This document shows positions 13,052-25,588 of a DNA stretch of 64,000 nt, piece after piece. How positions within the stretch are numbered: the stretch's first letter is position 1; every line of letters begins with the position of its first letter. The notes beneath the pieces are model-generated. The model saw only the letters and a program-made list of their open reading frames with translations, ran no database searches and had not been told where the DNA came from. The stretch is from Hirudinaria manillensis (taxonomy: Eukaryota; Annelida; Clitellata; Hirudinida; Hirudinidae). The stretch lies in assembly GCA_034509925.1 (NCBI GenBank), contig CM067537.1, positions 1,357,501 through 1,421,500 on the forward strand. Direction: 5' to 3'. The position numbers and the translations under genes are program-made.

Positions 13052-13305
13052 GTAGATATTCTTTTAAGCATCGAAACGTCATTCATTGGCATTAAACACG
13101 ATAAACCCAAAACGGACAACTCTTATTTCAGTCTTAAATACAGCTTCTTCTGTGGCCGATACAATGTTCTAAAGTAATTTACATTAATTTGTTAATGTGA
13201 AATAATAATATTAATAAGTTGGCTTCTTTTAATCGAACAATTATCTAATGAATATCGGTAAACAACAAAATTGTGTTAATTTCAAGGATTAAAAATTTCT
13301 TCGTA
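13052..13305 (+). promoter_or_regulatory. Conserved 5' flank of gene D
   Basis: Retains gtagatattcttttaagcat, catcgaaacgtcat and the segment just before the start codon seen at B, C and E. Sequence upstream of it, from about 12860, no longer resembles the A-C spacers but does resemble the spacer before gene E (about 25400-25588). Confidence 0.5.
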
Positions 13306-16300
13306 ATGAATTCTTGCGCAAAAAGCTTTTATTTCTTGGTCCTGAATTTATTATCAGGTTAATTTTATTTTAACAAACATTAATTAATCAGTTAGCTAAT
13401 TATTTATCTAAACCCTTTTAGAGTCTCTAGCGGTAAACATTGCTTTATGGAAAGATGCTGAATTTTGCTTCAAAGTAGTTCTCTCCAATAAGATTCTTGA
13501 TGGTAACAAGATAAGCACAGAAGCTATGGATTATTACTGCTACAAGACTTCATTTATTCGTATTAACTTGAATGCTTATTACAGCGTACATTTTGTCATT
13601 GTCTTTGAAGGATATGGTGAAATTTATTCATTGTTTTTTTTTATAATTTGTTTATAGAAAATAGAAATACTATTAAAGAAAATTAAATAGCGCCTTAATA
13701 AACACCGCAACGTCATTATTTGAACTGCACAAGTTAATAAATAAATATATTTTAAACTCTTCAACCCTCAGCACTATTTGATAAATGCAAAACATTGTTG
13801 TAAGTAATTCAAGTAGAACATGGATGAATATCAAGACATTTTATGCATTACCGTCCTTTTTTTTTTCAAGGAACTGAAGAACGCCAGTTGGACTTCTTCT
13901 ATGCGTACAACATTGACACTCCTCATGCTAAAGTTCCGTGCTCTAAATACCCTGGAAAGGTCAAAAGTGGTATTGGTCTTCGGGTGAACTGTGTTCCTTC
14001 AAATTCTTTCTTCCTTGAAGTGGAAATACAATCAATGAAAAACAAGGGATTCTACATTACCGAGATCGAGGTTCACACCCTAGGTAGAATTATTTTGATA
14101 ATACTCGACTTTAATGAGAAATATGCGTCTAGCATTATATAATACCTGCTCGTTGTCAGGGGAGGATAATCATCAGGAGCATGCCTTGATTCATCGCGGA
14201 TGTTTTGCAGATTTCGGTGAGAAATTAATCGGTAATAGCTCGAGTTTGAAAGATTGCCGGTCTTCCTGCATGGCGAAATATTACATATTTGCTGGAGTCA
14301 AAGTAACATGGCCCTTTTGTACCGATATTATTATTTCATGCGCTTTTATCTTATTTACTACTATATTGTTTAAGCTAAACTTTAATGGTTTCTGGAAATA
14401 ATAATAAATTATTTCACAATAATTATTACTGTACGTAAATTAGTTTAGAACAAGTACTTAGTTCAGGTCTCTTAGCAAATCATTGTTCTTCAAAGACATT
14501 CTGTTCTAATGGAGACCAACTGTCACTCATTTAATTTTTGGAGTCACAAAATTTCAATACGGACTCGAATTGACTAGTATCCTTAGAAAGCAAACTAATT
14601 TCAATATTGCTAATTTGAAAATTACAATAAAACAGCAGCATTGTAGGGCAGGGGATGCTATCTGATAAATCTGAAGAGTTGAGAGGGAAAAAATGGTAAA
14701 ATAACAACGTGTAATTAATATTTTATTATGTAATAAAATCAGTCGCCTTAGATACAATATTAGAGTCAAGAAAACTTGTTATGAGAAAAAAAGAATTTTA
14801 AATAGTACATCGATAAAGTTATACAGAACGGCTTTTGCTTCTTGGAAAGGATACAATATTGTTATGTGCTTGTGGGAATAACATTGATGAAAGCAAATCA
14901 GAACGTTTGCAAAAGTGCAACTACATGTGTAAAGACGGAGTGCGTAAATGCGGTGGTGAAGGATATTTTTCAGTTTATCTGGGTAGGAATTTGATCATCG
15001 CAACATCTTTTATATACTGTCTTGATTTTATGGACTATCTTCCATTATAATATAATTTGATTGATGTATCATCTACATATATCGTATCATTCTATTGCAG
15101 TCCTTGCGCCGTTGCCCCATTTCAAAGGATGTTATAGAATACCGCCTGGTTCATTGACTGTAACTGAACAAACGTCTGACATGACGGTGGCAAGATGTCT
15201 TCGCTTATGTGACAATTATCTATTCGCAGCGCTAACGGTTCAACATATTTTGTTTTTAAATTAATCTTATTCATGTTTTCATCAAATTACGTTTTGTAAG
15301 GATAACAATAAATCATACTAAGTTTTATGCTTTTAAGAAAGGTAATTCATGCATTTGCACGGATGATATCGACATTGAAAAAGTCACCGATGACATGGCA
15401 GAATGCAATTCTAAATGCGTAGGCCAATCAAACATCATGTGCGGAGGACCACGATATGCTTCTGTATTTAGAAGTAAAAATGATTTTCATATAATATCAA
15501 CAGGAATAATAATCGACATTTAATATTTATTACTAAAAAGTTACCTTAATTACCATACATTTCTGGATAGCTTGCAAGCAAGACTCGGGAGACTACATAA
15601 AATGTTCACAGTTATTTAAGTGTCTGAACACGTACGATATGTATGGTGACTGTGGTGGTGAATGTAAAGAAGGATTTGCCGGAAGACATTGTTTAGGAAA
15701 CGGTAATTCATTTGATCCAACCAATTCAATATACATTGAATGAACATTTAGTTATTTTGAGTAAGCAACGTGGTGAGTGGACACTTTTCATATGGAATTA
15801 CGAAACGAAGGCAATTTCGTTTCATTCATTCATTCATTCATTCATTCATTCATTCATTCATTCATTCATTCATTCATTCATTCATTCATTCATTCATTCA
15901 TTCATTCATTCATTCATTCATTCATTCATTCATTCATTCATTCATTCATTCATTCATTCATCATTCATTCATTCATTCATTCATTCATTCATTCATTCAT
16001 TCATTCATTCATTCATTCATTCATTCATTCATTCATTCATTCATTCATTCATTCATTCATTCATTCATTCATTCATTCATTCATTCATTCATTCATTCAT
16101 TCATTCATTCATTCATTCATTCATTCATTCATTCATTCATTTCATTCATTCATTCATTCATTCATTCATTCATTCATTCATTCATTCATTCATTCATTCA
16201 TTCATTCATTCATTCATTCATTCATTCATTCATTCATTCATTCATTCATTCATTCATTCATTCATTCATTCATTCATTCATTCATTCATTCATTCATTCA

Positions 16301-18306
16301 TTCATTCATTCATTCATTCATTCATTCATTCATTCATTCATTCATTCATTCATTCATTCATCATTCATTCATTCATTCATTCATTCATTCATTCATTCAT
16401 TCATTCATTCATTCATTCATTCATTCATTCATTCATTCATTCATTCATTCATTCATTCATTCATTCATTCATTCATTCATTCATTCATTCATTCATTCAT
16501 TCATTCATTCATTCATTCATTCATTCATTCATTCATTCATTCATTCATTCATTCATTCATTCATTCATTCATTCATTCATTCATTCATTCATTCATTCAT
16601 TCATTCATTCATTCATTCATTCATTCATTCATTCATTCATTCATTCATTCATTCATTCATTCATTCATTCATTCATTCATTCATTCATTCATTCATTCAT
16701 TCATTCATTCATTCATTCATTCATTCATTCATTCATTCATTCATTCATTTCATTCATTCATTCATTCATTCATTCATTCATTCATTCATTCATTCATTCA
16801 TTCATTCATTCATTCATTCATTCATTCATTCATTCATTCATTCATTCATTCATTCATTCATTCATTCATTCATTCATTCATTCATTCATTCATTCATTCA
16901 TTCATTCATTCATTCATTCATTCATTCATTCATTCATTCATTCATTCATTCATTCATTCATTCATTCATTCATTCATTCATTCATTCATGTAATTATTGC
17001 AATAATATTTAAATCAAAACTATTACAATGCAATGAAGCATGTTGTAATACTTACATGCATCTAGATGTTGGTAGTGATATCCTGGAAGACACTGCCGTT
17101 CAAACAGCAATACATCCTTTAGATATATGCCTGAATTTTGACATGTGCGCGTTCTTACCATTATCAATTTGCAAGATGATTGAAGATGAAGTTGCTTGTG
17201 CATGCATAGATGGTTTTGCAAGGGATGCAGATCAAAAATGTCAAGGGGAGTTGCTGGAAACACTGTTTACGTAGCAAAATTAATTAATTAATTAATTTAT
17301 GTATCAAAATCAATATATTATCATTGATTAAGTAATGGATACCAATGTTGTCAATATTGTCAAAAGAATCATAATCATTTTCTTTTAAAATAAGTTATTT
17401 TATTTAATTAGTTCAGACCTTCTGAATAAATTAATCCTTTCTAACTGACAACGGCATAAGCAAATGTCGTCTTACAGATTAACTATTATTAATATTATAA
17501 TTATAAAAGTGATTTTAAAGAAATGTAAGCAAATGAAATCAATACATAAAAATATCGTTTAAATATCGGTTTTTATTTATCTTTAGATATCAATGAATGC
17601 TTGGGAGATCCGTGCAGAGACAGTTTTGCAGTCTGTACGAACCTGAATGGTTCTTATTCATGTAGTTGCAAACCCGGATATATTGTAAAATATGGCTATT
17701 GCCGTGGTAATTCAAGAAAGTTATCCAATTTAAGATAAACTTTTCAATTTTTCCAATTACTTTAGAACAGTGGTTCATTGAAATCATTGAAATCATTCCC
17801 CTTACCTCAAAGCAATACGTCCTTTGGTCCTTAGCTGGGACATCTTATATTTAACTTAGAAACCCCATTCACCCCAACCCAAAACAATAGTTTTGAATGC
17901 TTAAGTGTTTGATCCAAAAGGCGCTCTTTGCATTCAATTTCCAAATGGGCTAAATATTGGATTAAATAAGCAAAGGAATAAATCAAGACTGCTTAATAGT
18001 ACTTAACAGTAACAATTAATTAATTAATTAAATTTAATTAATATATTTTATTTACGTGTAGAGAAGAACGAGACTTTTTCAGATTTCGATGAGGAAAGTC
18101 TAGAGAAAAAGGCAGTACTACTGGTACCAGCTCTGATCCTAATCATCATTGCCTTGATTATTTGGTTGGATGTTCTTTATAAAATTATTGGCATCCATTA
18201 AGTATTCAACTGTACAACCATTCGTCTCTCATATATCAGCTTGACTAAGGAGAAACTGAATAGAAGGGATTCTGTCGGCAGTGTCTCCACCAGTTCCAGG
18301 AAGTAA
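13306..18306 (+). CDS. Receptor gene D: same architecture, distinct tail
   Basis: Twelve exons, 536 residues if all are used: 13306-13357, 13422-13616, 13871-14083, 14160-14302, 14850-14982, 15101-15237, 15338-15473, 15571-15702, 17066-17245, 17587-17706, 18062-18164, 18240-18306. Signal peptide is MNSCAKSFYFLVLNLLS. F5/8-like domain covers about 18-153, WSC1 to 245, WSC2 to 336, EGF-like to 380, EGF to 440, EGF-Ca (DINEC) to 480. The helix follows the acidic stretch DFDEESLEKK. The tail is short (CLTKEKLNRRDSVGS…), Ser-rich with basic residues next to the membrane. Odd point: the EGF exon should end at 17245 by alignment, but the next bases are GGGGAG, with no GT or GC donor in the needed phase. 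It may splice unusually, skip the exon, or be impaired. The intron at 15703-17065 contains the giant TTCA repeat. Confidence 0.8.
15821..16989 (+). repeat. (TTCA)n microsatellite, about 1.17 kb, in an intron of gene D
   Basis: Nearly pure ttca/attc tetranucleotides, about 290 units, with only a few slips (near 15960, 16141, 16361 and 16750). It sits in the intron before the EGF exon. The same place in gene E (about 28345-28372) has only about three units. The period of 4 gives all three frames open as an Ile-His-Ser-Phe repeat, which is not a protein. Confidence 0.97.
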
Positions 18307-18765
18307 ATCGTAGAACACTGCAACAAAGCTTTGCTTTGAACATCAATTTTGGGTTTTTTAAAAAGTCTACTCTTGCCTTTGTTACTCCAAAAACAAAGTC
18401 TGGAACAGCAATTACTGTGAAAACTGTGATTTTATTTTATGTGGCTTTTGATTAGTATTAAAAAAAACATTGTGAAGTACGACCATATTTTTTGCAACAT
18501 CTTAGTTTCCAAACTTTGAAAAATATCCTGAGCACGCTACAGTCAGAGAGGCTCCAAATAAAGAAACCAACGTCTCCATAGATACTGCCAAAGAAATTAA
18601 TATTTTCCTAATTTAACTCAAAAAAAATGAGAAATTGGTATACATAGATATTGTGACACAGCTAAGCCATGTTGCTGTATGCAATGTAATAGAGTAGCAT
18701 TTATATATATATATACTAACAGTGTAACATATAATATATATATACATATATATGTACATATCGTT

Positions 18766-20150
18766 CAGAAAACTCTGAACAAGCTGGACGACTTGTTAAG
18801 ATGGTGTCGTATGGCCTTCAAACCTGCGAAGTCCAGGAGTATCTCTTTAGTTAGTTGGAAAATTTGCAGGGATGAATCTCCACAGTATCCGAGGAGCCTG
18901 TGAAGAGACTAGGAATGATATTTGACGATTCGCAACCGACCAAAGCATGAAGAACGCCATAATCTCTCAAACCAGTATGGGACTGCAAGCATTCGAGGCG
19001 GCGTCGTTTCAAAGTATGGCTGTTACAGTTTGTGCTTCGACCTAGACTCCTTTGGCCGTTAACCGTCTATGAGATTGGTCTATCGGAAGTCGAAGAGTTG
19101 GAGAGGAAATTCAACCGACACACCAGGGACTTGGTTGGGTCTACTCCAAGCATTCTCGTCAGTTGCCCTCTACAGCAGGAGCGCGAGCCTTAGAATGCCA
19201 CTTAGGTCAATCGTTTAGAAGTACAAACTCTCAAAATCCCGAATGCATTGGATGCTCAGTAACTCCGCGGGCGACAGGATCTGCGACAGTCGCAGCCGAT
19301 TTAGAAGGGATGAGGCACTATCCCGAGGTGCTAATTGAAAGTGGCAAGAGGCCGGATATGATGCTGATGTCGCCGTCGTCAGATGTCGTCATTTTGTTGG
19401 AGTTAACGGTCCCATTGGAGGACAGAATAGAATATAGTAATGTGCTGAAAGCGGAAAAGTATGCATATCTGGCGGTGGACCTGTAAGCGAAAGGGTTCAG
19501 AACTGACCTCTTCCCAATAGAAGTTGGCGCAAGGGTCGTGGTCGGCAAGACGACGTACGCATTCCTTGCAAAATAGGGCTATCTAGAACGAAGGCGATGA
19601 CAAAGATGTCAGAGGCGACGGAGGCAGCATCGTTCTGGATCTAGCAAATGGGAGGCAAAGAAACGTCTTCGGAAGCCACATCGAAAGGACCGGAGAAAAC
19701 CGCCGATCTCCGGTCAGAATAGAACCATCGAGGCAATTCATCGTCCGAGAGGCGCGGAGTCTGTGATAGAGATTTCTATTACCGTGCACCGCTCTAAAGA
19801 AAATTTAGCGTCCAAGATGATACTATTGGGCGGCAGGGATGACGGTAAGAAGGTCACCGAGAGCCATAAGGGCAAGGTGGCTTCGCTTCAGTAAGGGAGT
19901 GAGCGACGAAAGAAGCCAACGAAAGCTTTCAGTCACTCTAGTCTGGCAAGTGACGGTATAACTTGGCCAAAAGCCTTCCACAGCCGAAAGTACGGGAAAC
20001 TCACGGAAAACCGACAGGGACATCCGGCTGAGCACTGGATGCGCCCCACCCCGGAGAACGTCAGGGGTTTCAAAGGGCCGAAACGTTCGAAGATGGGGGA
20101 CCTCCTCTGAGGATTCCTGTCGGAGAGTTCCGATGAGGAGTTTCTAACAT
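18766..20150 (+). pseudogene. Decayed non-LTR retrotransposon (3' half)
   Basis: Broken frames read as the C-terminal part of a retrotransposon polyprotein. They include NKLDDLLRWCRMAFKPAKS (from about 18778), then FKVWLLQFVLRPRLLWPL with VYEIGLSEVEELE (about 19005-19130), then SSDVVILLELTVPLEDRIE (about 19375-19435). I recognise these as blocks of a reverse-transcriptase family common in aquatic animals, but I cannot assign the clade. Frameshifts and stops separate the blocks. The GC-rich end (about 19990-20130) matches a fragment at 48.9-49.1 kb in the opposite orientation. The stretch 18307-18765 is gene D's 3' flank; part of it (about 18640-18690) matches one arm of the hairpin near 30.3 kb. 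Confidence 0.75.
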
Positions 20151-20155
20151 CTACA

Positions 20156-20400
20156 TGTAAGCATCAAAATTGTATTACTTTCACGGGTTTTTTGCATAAT
20201 ATATGTTGAATTTGAACAGTATTCTTCCAATCAATCAGTTGCTGAAAAGGCTTTTATTTCTTTGCCCTGAATTTAATATCAGGTTAATTTTTTTAAATAA
20301 ACATTTATTAATTAAATTGGCAACTGTTTAGCTAATCCCTTTTAGAGGCTCTAGTTCAGTAAACATACCTTTGTGGAAGAATGAGGAATTCGTGGAACCT
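20156..20400 (+). pseudogene. Relic of a receptor gene: signal exon and start of F5/8 exon
   Basis: Aligns with the first two exons of genes B-E. Kept are the signal-peptide end (ctgaatttaatatcaggtta at about 20264), the intron, and the start of the F5/8 exon (aacatacctttgtggaag). The start codon is lost, and the exon-2 frame has an early stop just after the acceptor. The match ends abruptly near 20400. This is a dead paralogue fragment between D and E. Confidence 0.75.
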
Positions 20401-20454
20401 GTTAGGGGTCATCGGTCCTACAAGAATAGCACTCTGTCGGCCAGCTCTTTTTGA

Positions 20455-20590
20455 TAAAATTTAATTTGATGAAATGGAATGTAATGCCACCTTTATTTTA
20501 ACCCTTGGATGCTCAAGGTAAAAAAAAATTCCACTTTCACCCAAGGCGGGTCCAAACGTACCTCGACACATTTGTTGTTACCGAAACTGA
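20455..20590 (+). repeat. Dispersed repeat, copy 1
   Basis: About 130 bp beginning ttaatttgatgaaatggaat, repeated at 30421-30546. It includes the motif cttggatgctcaaggt beside a TTAA, similar in inverted form to the end of the second copy's region (accttgggtatccaaggttt near 30664). This suggests the ends of a small DNA transposon, perhaps piggyBac-like, but no transposase is visible. The sequence from 20591 to 21003 shows nothing I recognise. Confidence 0.5.
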
Positions 20591-21003
20591 ACCATTTTCA
20601 GAAATAAATATGTCAAATGAATTAAAAAAAACTATTCTCTATAATTTATACTTTTAAATTTCCTTTAACTCCATTTATTAATTTCATTTGACCCAAAATG
20701 TTTCTCCATTGGCTGATAACGGCCATTATTCAAATAGTTTAAATTTCAAATCTTAAAATCCCGCGTATATGTGGCCATTGCGAGGGAAATTTTTCCTTTT
20801 TTCTACTTGGAATCTTGAGATTTATCTTTTGAGTGATATATATTTCTACGATATAACTTTTTCTTTTATATGGACATACTTGTAATATTCAGAGTTTCCT
20901 CGCAGCACATACACTTGGCATAAATGCTTCTCAAAAATAAATTTCCAACAACTGGAGGATAAAAAGTTTTATTTTACATGGTTATTAAATTTCAATTTCC
21001 AGC

Positions 21004-21480
21004 CTCTATGATGCCGACGTTATAGGCTCTGACACCGCTTCATCACAACTTCAACGCTGAACTTCCCTCGGGTGAATTTATTCAAATGTTGAACTTTGGT
21101 TCACATTGGGTCACCATCTCCAATATCAATTGCGGGCCGGACGAGGTGTGTTTGTTTGATAGCTTAAATTTTGATATCAACGAACAAGCTCAAAGGTCCA
21201 TAGCTTATAAGGCTAGAAATTGCATTCGTGACAAGGAACTAAAAATTATCCGGAGGGGTCCAGCAGCAAGCTGGGTTTGATGACTTCGGCCTTATGGCCA
21301 TTGCCTATGCATATTCGTTGTGTTTAGGTTTTGACCCTAGAGGCTGCAGTTATATCCAGGAAGATCTGAGGAAGGTCGAAGTGAGGTTCTTCAAAGAAGA
21401 GGAGATAGACACACCGATAATGAGAATGAACCTAGCAATTTTGATAGCAATGCACTTGATTTAACCAATCTCATTTAAAC
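21004..21480 (+). pseudogene. Remnant of transposon-type Ulp1/C48-like cysteine protease domain
   Basis: The first frame (from about 21086) reads FGSHWVTISNINC…EVCLFDSL, a typical context for the catalytic His of Ulp1-like proteases carried by transposons. After a frameshift near 21255 it continues VQQQAGFDDFGLMAIAYAYS and then CLGFDPRGCSY, matching the usual VQQQ-G-x-x-DCGLFAIA block. The expected catalytic Cys in DCG is Phe here (DFG). A frameshift plus loss of a catalytic residue indicate a pseudogene. Family assignment comes from motif memory only. Confidence 0.6.
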
Positions 21481-21802
21481 TAACATGTTCCAAAATCTAA
21501 AGGATCGTCAAAACTAGGGAGTTATCTATGTCGAATTGTGGTGCCACAGGGTCCTGCCAATGAAGTTAAGGACATATTTCCAGTCGGGGGAAGTAATAAC
21601 GAGGCATTACCTTGTATTGTTAAGAATTGATCGCGTTAATACTTTCCAGAACTTGTTGGTGAGGAATGATTAAAGAAAGTGATAGAACATTCCATGGAAT
21701 TTGATTGGTAAAATGGACAAAGTTGACTGGGAATGTGATTAGGAATGAGAGTCAATGTCGAGATTTTATGTGAGAATTGCGAGTTCGAGTGAAGATTGAC
21801 AA

Positions 21803-22470
21803 ATGTCAGCTCAGAAACGCAAGCGAACGGTTGGCTGGACAATTTCAAGAAGCGCCACGACATCACGTTCAAGACAGTGCAGAGTGAAGCTGAAGCGGTG
21901 GTCGCGAGTCTGGTGTGATGTAAGCGTGCGATCGGCTAGACAACAAGATCTGCCGAAAGGAGATGCGATTGCCAACGATTATGAGAGCTTTAGACTGAGT
22001 TGTTGGATAACTTGAGAAAATAAAGCCATTTGTATTTGATAAAATGAGACCCTCGTTACTATGCCACTCCCGCAACTATGCCACTTTTGCTCGGTTCCGA
22101 CGGGTGGAATACTAGCGAGACTTGACTGTTTCTAGAATATTGTTAATTAACAATATATAACAAAATTACTTTACACCGCCGAAAGCAATAAAACTTTACT
22201 ACCGTGAATAAAGTAAAAATTGTTTCGAAAAAAAAGTTTGATTAGAGACAAAAAAAATCCCTACAAATCTGTTAAGATGAATTTACATTAAAATTTTTTA
22301 GCTCTCCTACAGATCCATGATGGTGCTTCTAAAACGTGTTTCGTCTTAAAAGAAGAAATTGCCAACGATTATGAGAGGTTTAGATTGAGCTGTTGTGTAA
22401 CTTGAGAGAATAAAGCCGTTTGTATTTGATAAAATAAGACCATTTTTGCAAACCCTCGTTATGGCATCTT
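21803..22470 (+). pseudogene. Fragments of a Tigger/pogo-like DNA transposon (CENP-B HTH)
   Basis: One frame reads NGWLDNFKKRHDITFKTVQS from about 21827, followed by EAEAVV. The GW-x-x-NFKKRH pattern is the CENP-B/Tc5 DNA-binding helix-turn-helix typical of pogo/Tigger transposases. A stop follows within 30 codons. A second copy of the downstream part (attgccaacgattatgagag, ataaagccgtttgtatttga) occurs at 22359-22440, so at least two broken copies are nested. From 22480 to 23277 I see no gene or clear repeat. Confidence 0.6.
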
Positions 22471-23277
22471 CGCTACTATATATACTTGACTGTATATATA
22501 TTTTTTTATTTATTCGAGAATTACGTTAAAGTCATGGCCAGGAAAGCCAGATGGAAAGTGTTTCTTCCTGCCCACTACGAAAAAGTTACGTGATCATCCT
22601 TAAATCTTGGACCATGTTAAATCTCTACATTAATCATCTCAACTCAATAGACAACTCAACTTTTCAGACAATTAATGATTGGTCTAAGAATCCAGTTGAA
22701 TTTACACTTAATTCTTAATCAAAGCAAAAAAAATTTAAGATATACATTCAATGTGAATACTATGCATATACTCTTATTTTGAGCTTTGTATGACTTAAAA
22801 TCAAGGTTATCGTAAAAAAAGTGGTAGGCCGTAAAGTTTCTTCTACCACTGTTTATAAATATATATGTATTATTTTTTTATTTATTCATCCTTAAATCTT
22901 CATAATTAAAAATTAATTCATTAGTTTATTTTATTATTTTACTTCATTATTTCAGGTCCGCCCTAATCATATGCAAATCACCCTTGTTTTTGTTTATTTT
23001 CTGATCCATTTTGTTTACGGGTTCGTATGACGCTGGTCTTTTTTTAACTGTCCGAGTGCCCGAAATAAACAATTATCCGCCATTGATCTTGCGGGCATTC
23101 AAACTCAAATTTGAGTCAAATAACAGATTTTAAAAATCCCAGAACCCTCCCTAATCAAGCAAATGTATTTTTATAAGCTGTTACATTCCAAAAGCTGCCT
23201 ATTACGGCCTAATTTCAATGCTTTCACCCACTAAAATTTCCGAAATAGGAGTTGTAACAAAAATCGGCAATTGATAT

Positions 23278-24790
23278 CTTAAAATAAAGGTTTAATTATT
23301 AGTATTATTTTCCAAAATCGGCGTAGTTTGAAATGCATTAATAACGGAGTTATCAAACAAACTTTAAATTACAGCAGCAATAACTTTTAAATTCATTTAT
23401 GTCATAGATTTCGGTCTAACTAAGCTTTTGATACATTTCCAGTAAATATAGCAGGCATTAAGTAAGAGTTTTTGAAGAAAAAGACAAAAATAATATCGAG
23501 TTATTTGAATTTCAAAGAGACGCGATCCATTTTAAGTCTAAAATTAATATATTGAGGCGGGTTTCTGAGCCCATTTTCAAATATGTTGTGTATTAATCAT
23601 ATATCTCTTCAATACCAAACTTTCGGCTTCCAATTTGTTGTGGTTTTAGAGTAAATTGGAAATAACAAATCATCGCAACTTTTGAGAATCGAGTTTGGCG
23701 ATCAAGTCCAGTGACTCGAATCCGCGCCCTATAGGCTCTTTTTCTCAATTTCGAAAATAAGAAAAAATTAAATTTAAAGTAATTCAGGTAATAGGTTAAT
23801 AATGAGAAGTACGAATGATAAAGCCGAAGTTGGGACTTCTAAATTGAATAGTTTTTCTTAAAATCTCGAAAATATAAAATGGACGCGAAACTTTAAAAAT
23901 TCTAAAACCTAAAGTTTGATAAGACATGTGATAAACTATCTTCACAAAGTTTACTTCGCTATCAACAGCGAATTTTTGTGGTAAAAATGAGCAATTTTGC
24001 ACAAGTTCTTTATAGACGACCCCTAGCATGTTTTGAAAACAATTCGTAGGGGACCGGCCTGATAAATTTAAAATATGAAGTTTATTCAAAACTAATATAA
24101 TATAACTCAAAATAAAGATTTAATTGTCAGTAATGTTTTTCTAAAATTAACTTTACTTGAAATTTATTATTAACAAAATTAGGAAGCATAAACCTTTATT
24201 TTCATTCTCATAATTTTGAAATGTAGATATGTCATGCATCTTAGTATAAATAAGCTTTTGAAATACTTTTCAAAGTACTTAACAAACATTAAATGGGAGT
24301 TTTTGGCCGAAAAGACTAAAATAATAGCGAGTTTTCTGAATTAAACTAAGCGAGGCAGTTCATTTAAGGCCGAAAATTAATATTTCTCGTTAGAGGTTGG
24401 AGTTAATTTTTACACATGTTGAAGCTTAGACATATATCTTTTCATTAACGGTTTTTTCGGTTTTAAATTTGATGTAGTTTCGACGTAAATTTGAAATAGC
24501 TCACCGAACTCCATTTTTGTGAATCGCGTTCGGAAACTAAGTCGAGTAACACTCAAAAGTAACCTATAGGCTGCTTTTTCTCAATTTTGAAAATCAAAAT
24601 ATAATTAAATTTAAAACTAGATAATAGATTAATAATATGCATTATGAATGGGGAACTCGGAGATGGATCCTGTAAAGTGAATAGGTTTCCTTATAATCCC
24701 GAAAATGTAAATTTGGCGCGAAAGTTGAGAAAACGAATCGCGAGAGATCATTTAAATTTCAAAATTATTAAGTCATACATTTTACGTTTG
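23278..24790 (+). repeat. Ancient diverged tandem duplication, period about 830 bp
   Basis: Blocks recur in the same order. aaaataaaggtttaatt (23281) pairs with aaaataaagatttaatt (24110). The stretch around aagcttttgatacatttcca (23422) pairs with aagcttttgaaatacttttc (24251). cctataggctctttttctca (23728) pairs with cctataggctgctttttctc (24561). Both copies are non-coding and much diverged. The origin is unknown; it may be an old transposon duplicated in place. The interval 24791-25075 holds only AT-rich sequence with ATA/ATT repeats. Confidence 0.6.
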
Positions 24791-25075
24791 AAATAGGTTA
24801 ATAATAATCTTATTATGTAAAAATTATTTCTTAATAATTCGTCCCTTTGCCGGACTGAGCCCATGATGAATGTCACCGGGTTTAACATGCGTTATTTGAT
24901 TCATGGTATTATTATTGTGGTAGCAAGAAATGCAATCGTTTGCCTCGGTATTAATTATTATAGTAATTATTAATTAATTATTGGCAATCGTAACAATTAA
25001 GAATAATAATTGTTATTGTGGCAAGAAATGTATTTATTATTTTTTTATTTAATTATTAGCATTAGTAATAATAAT

Positions 25076-25310
25076 AATAATAATAATTATATTAATTACG
25101 ACTGCTAAGATTAACAATCAAAGCAATAATAAATACTTATGTAAACGTTTGCGTATTTCTTGCCACCACAATATTTCTTCTGATCGCCAGTGCATGAAAC
25201 GTTGCAGGATTTGTATTCATTGAAATTTGGATGTAATATCGTATTCAAGCAGTAACACTCGTTGCCATTATAATAAACAAATAAATAAAAATAAATAAAT
25301 AAATTCATTA
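25076..25310 (-). pseudogene. Displaced, inverted copy of gene H's second WSC2 exon
   Basis: Reads on the - strand as the second half of a WSC domain: NGNECYCLNTILHPNFNEYK … CTGDQKKYCGGKKYANVYI. It is nearly identical to gene H exon 48298-48430, including about 20-40 bp of flanking intron on each side. The acceptor AG of the gene-H exon (attag) is AT here (attat), so it could not be spliced in the same way. No neighbouring receptor exon on this strand supports a gene. It is a recent duplicate moved about 23 kb. Confidence 0.85.
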
Positions 25311-25322
25311 ATTACTAAAAAA

Positions 25323-25400
25323 AATTTCAATACTATGTGCGGAGGCCAGCTAAATATCATGTGTTCAGGGGCGAGAACACGCCACTGTATTTGCAAGTTA
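25323..25400 (+). pseudogene. Fragment of an A-C type WSC2 exon
   Basis: Matches the 3' part of the second WSC2 exon of genes A-C (tatgtgcggaggccagc…cgccactgt…tttgcaagt). A frameshift lies between the CGG motif and the end. It abuts sequence resembling the spacer upstream of gene D, forming a patchwork junction. Confidence 0.75.
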
Positions 25401-25588
25401 TTTAAATGCATTAATCCGATGATTTTGGCATTCAAAAAAAAAATTATGTATATATAAATATGTATATATAAACATTTAACTGACAAGATTATAATAATAG
25501 ATATCCAAAATATCACTTGACCAAAAGAGGTTAGCTAAAAAATTTTTTAAAACTGATTGGATTCTCGAAAAGAATTGAAATGAAAAGC

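Noticed and set aside
15712..17274. Long open frames encoding Phe-Ile-His-Ser repeats
   Set aside because: A pure tetranucleotide repeat keeps all frames open; it lies in an intron of gene D and gene E lacks it.
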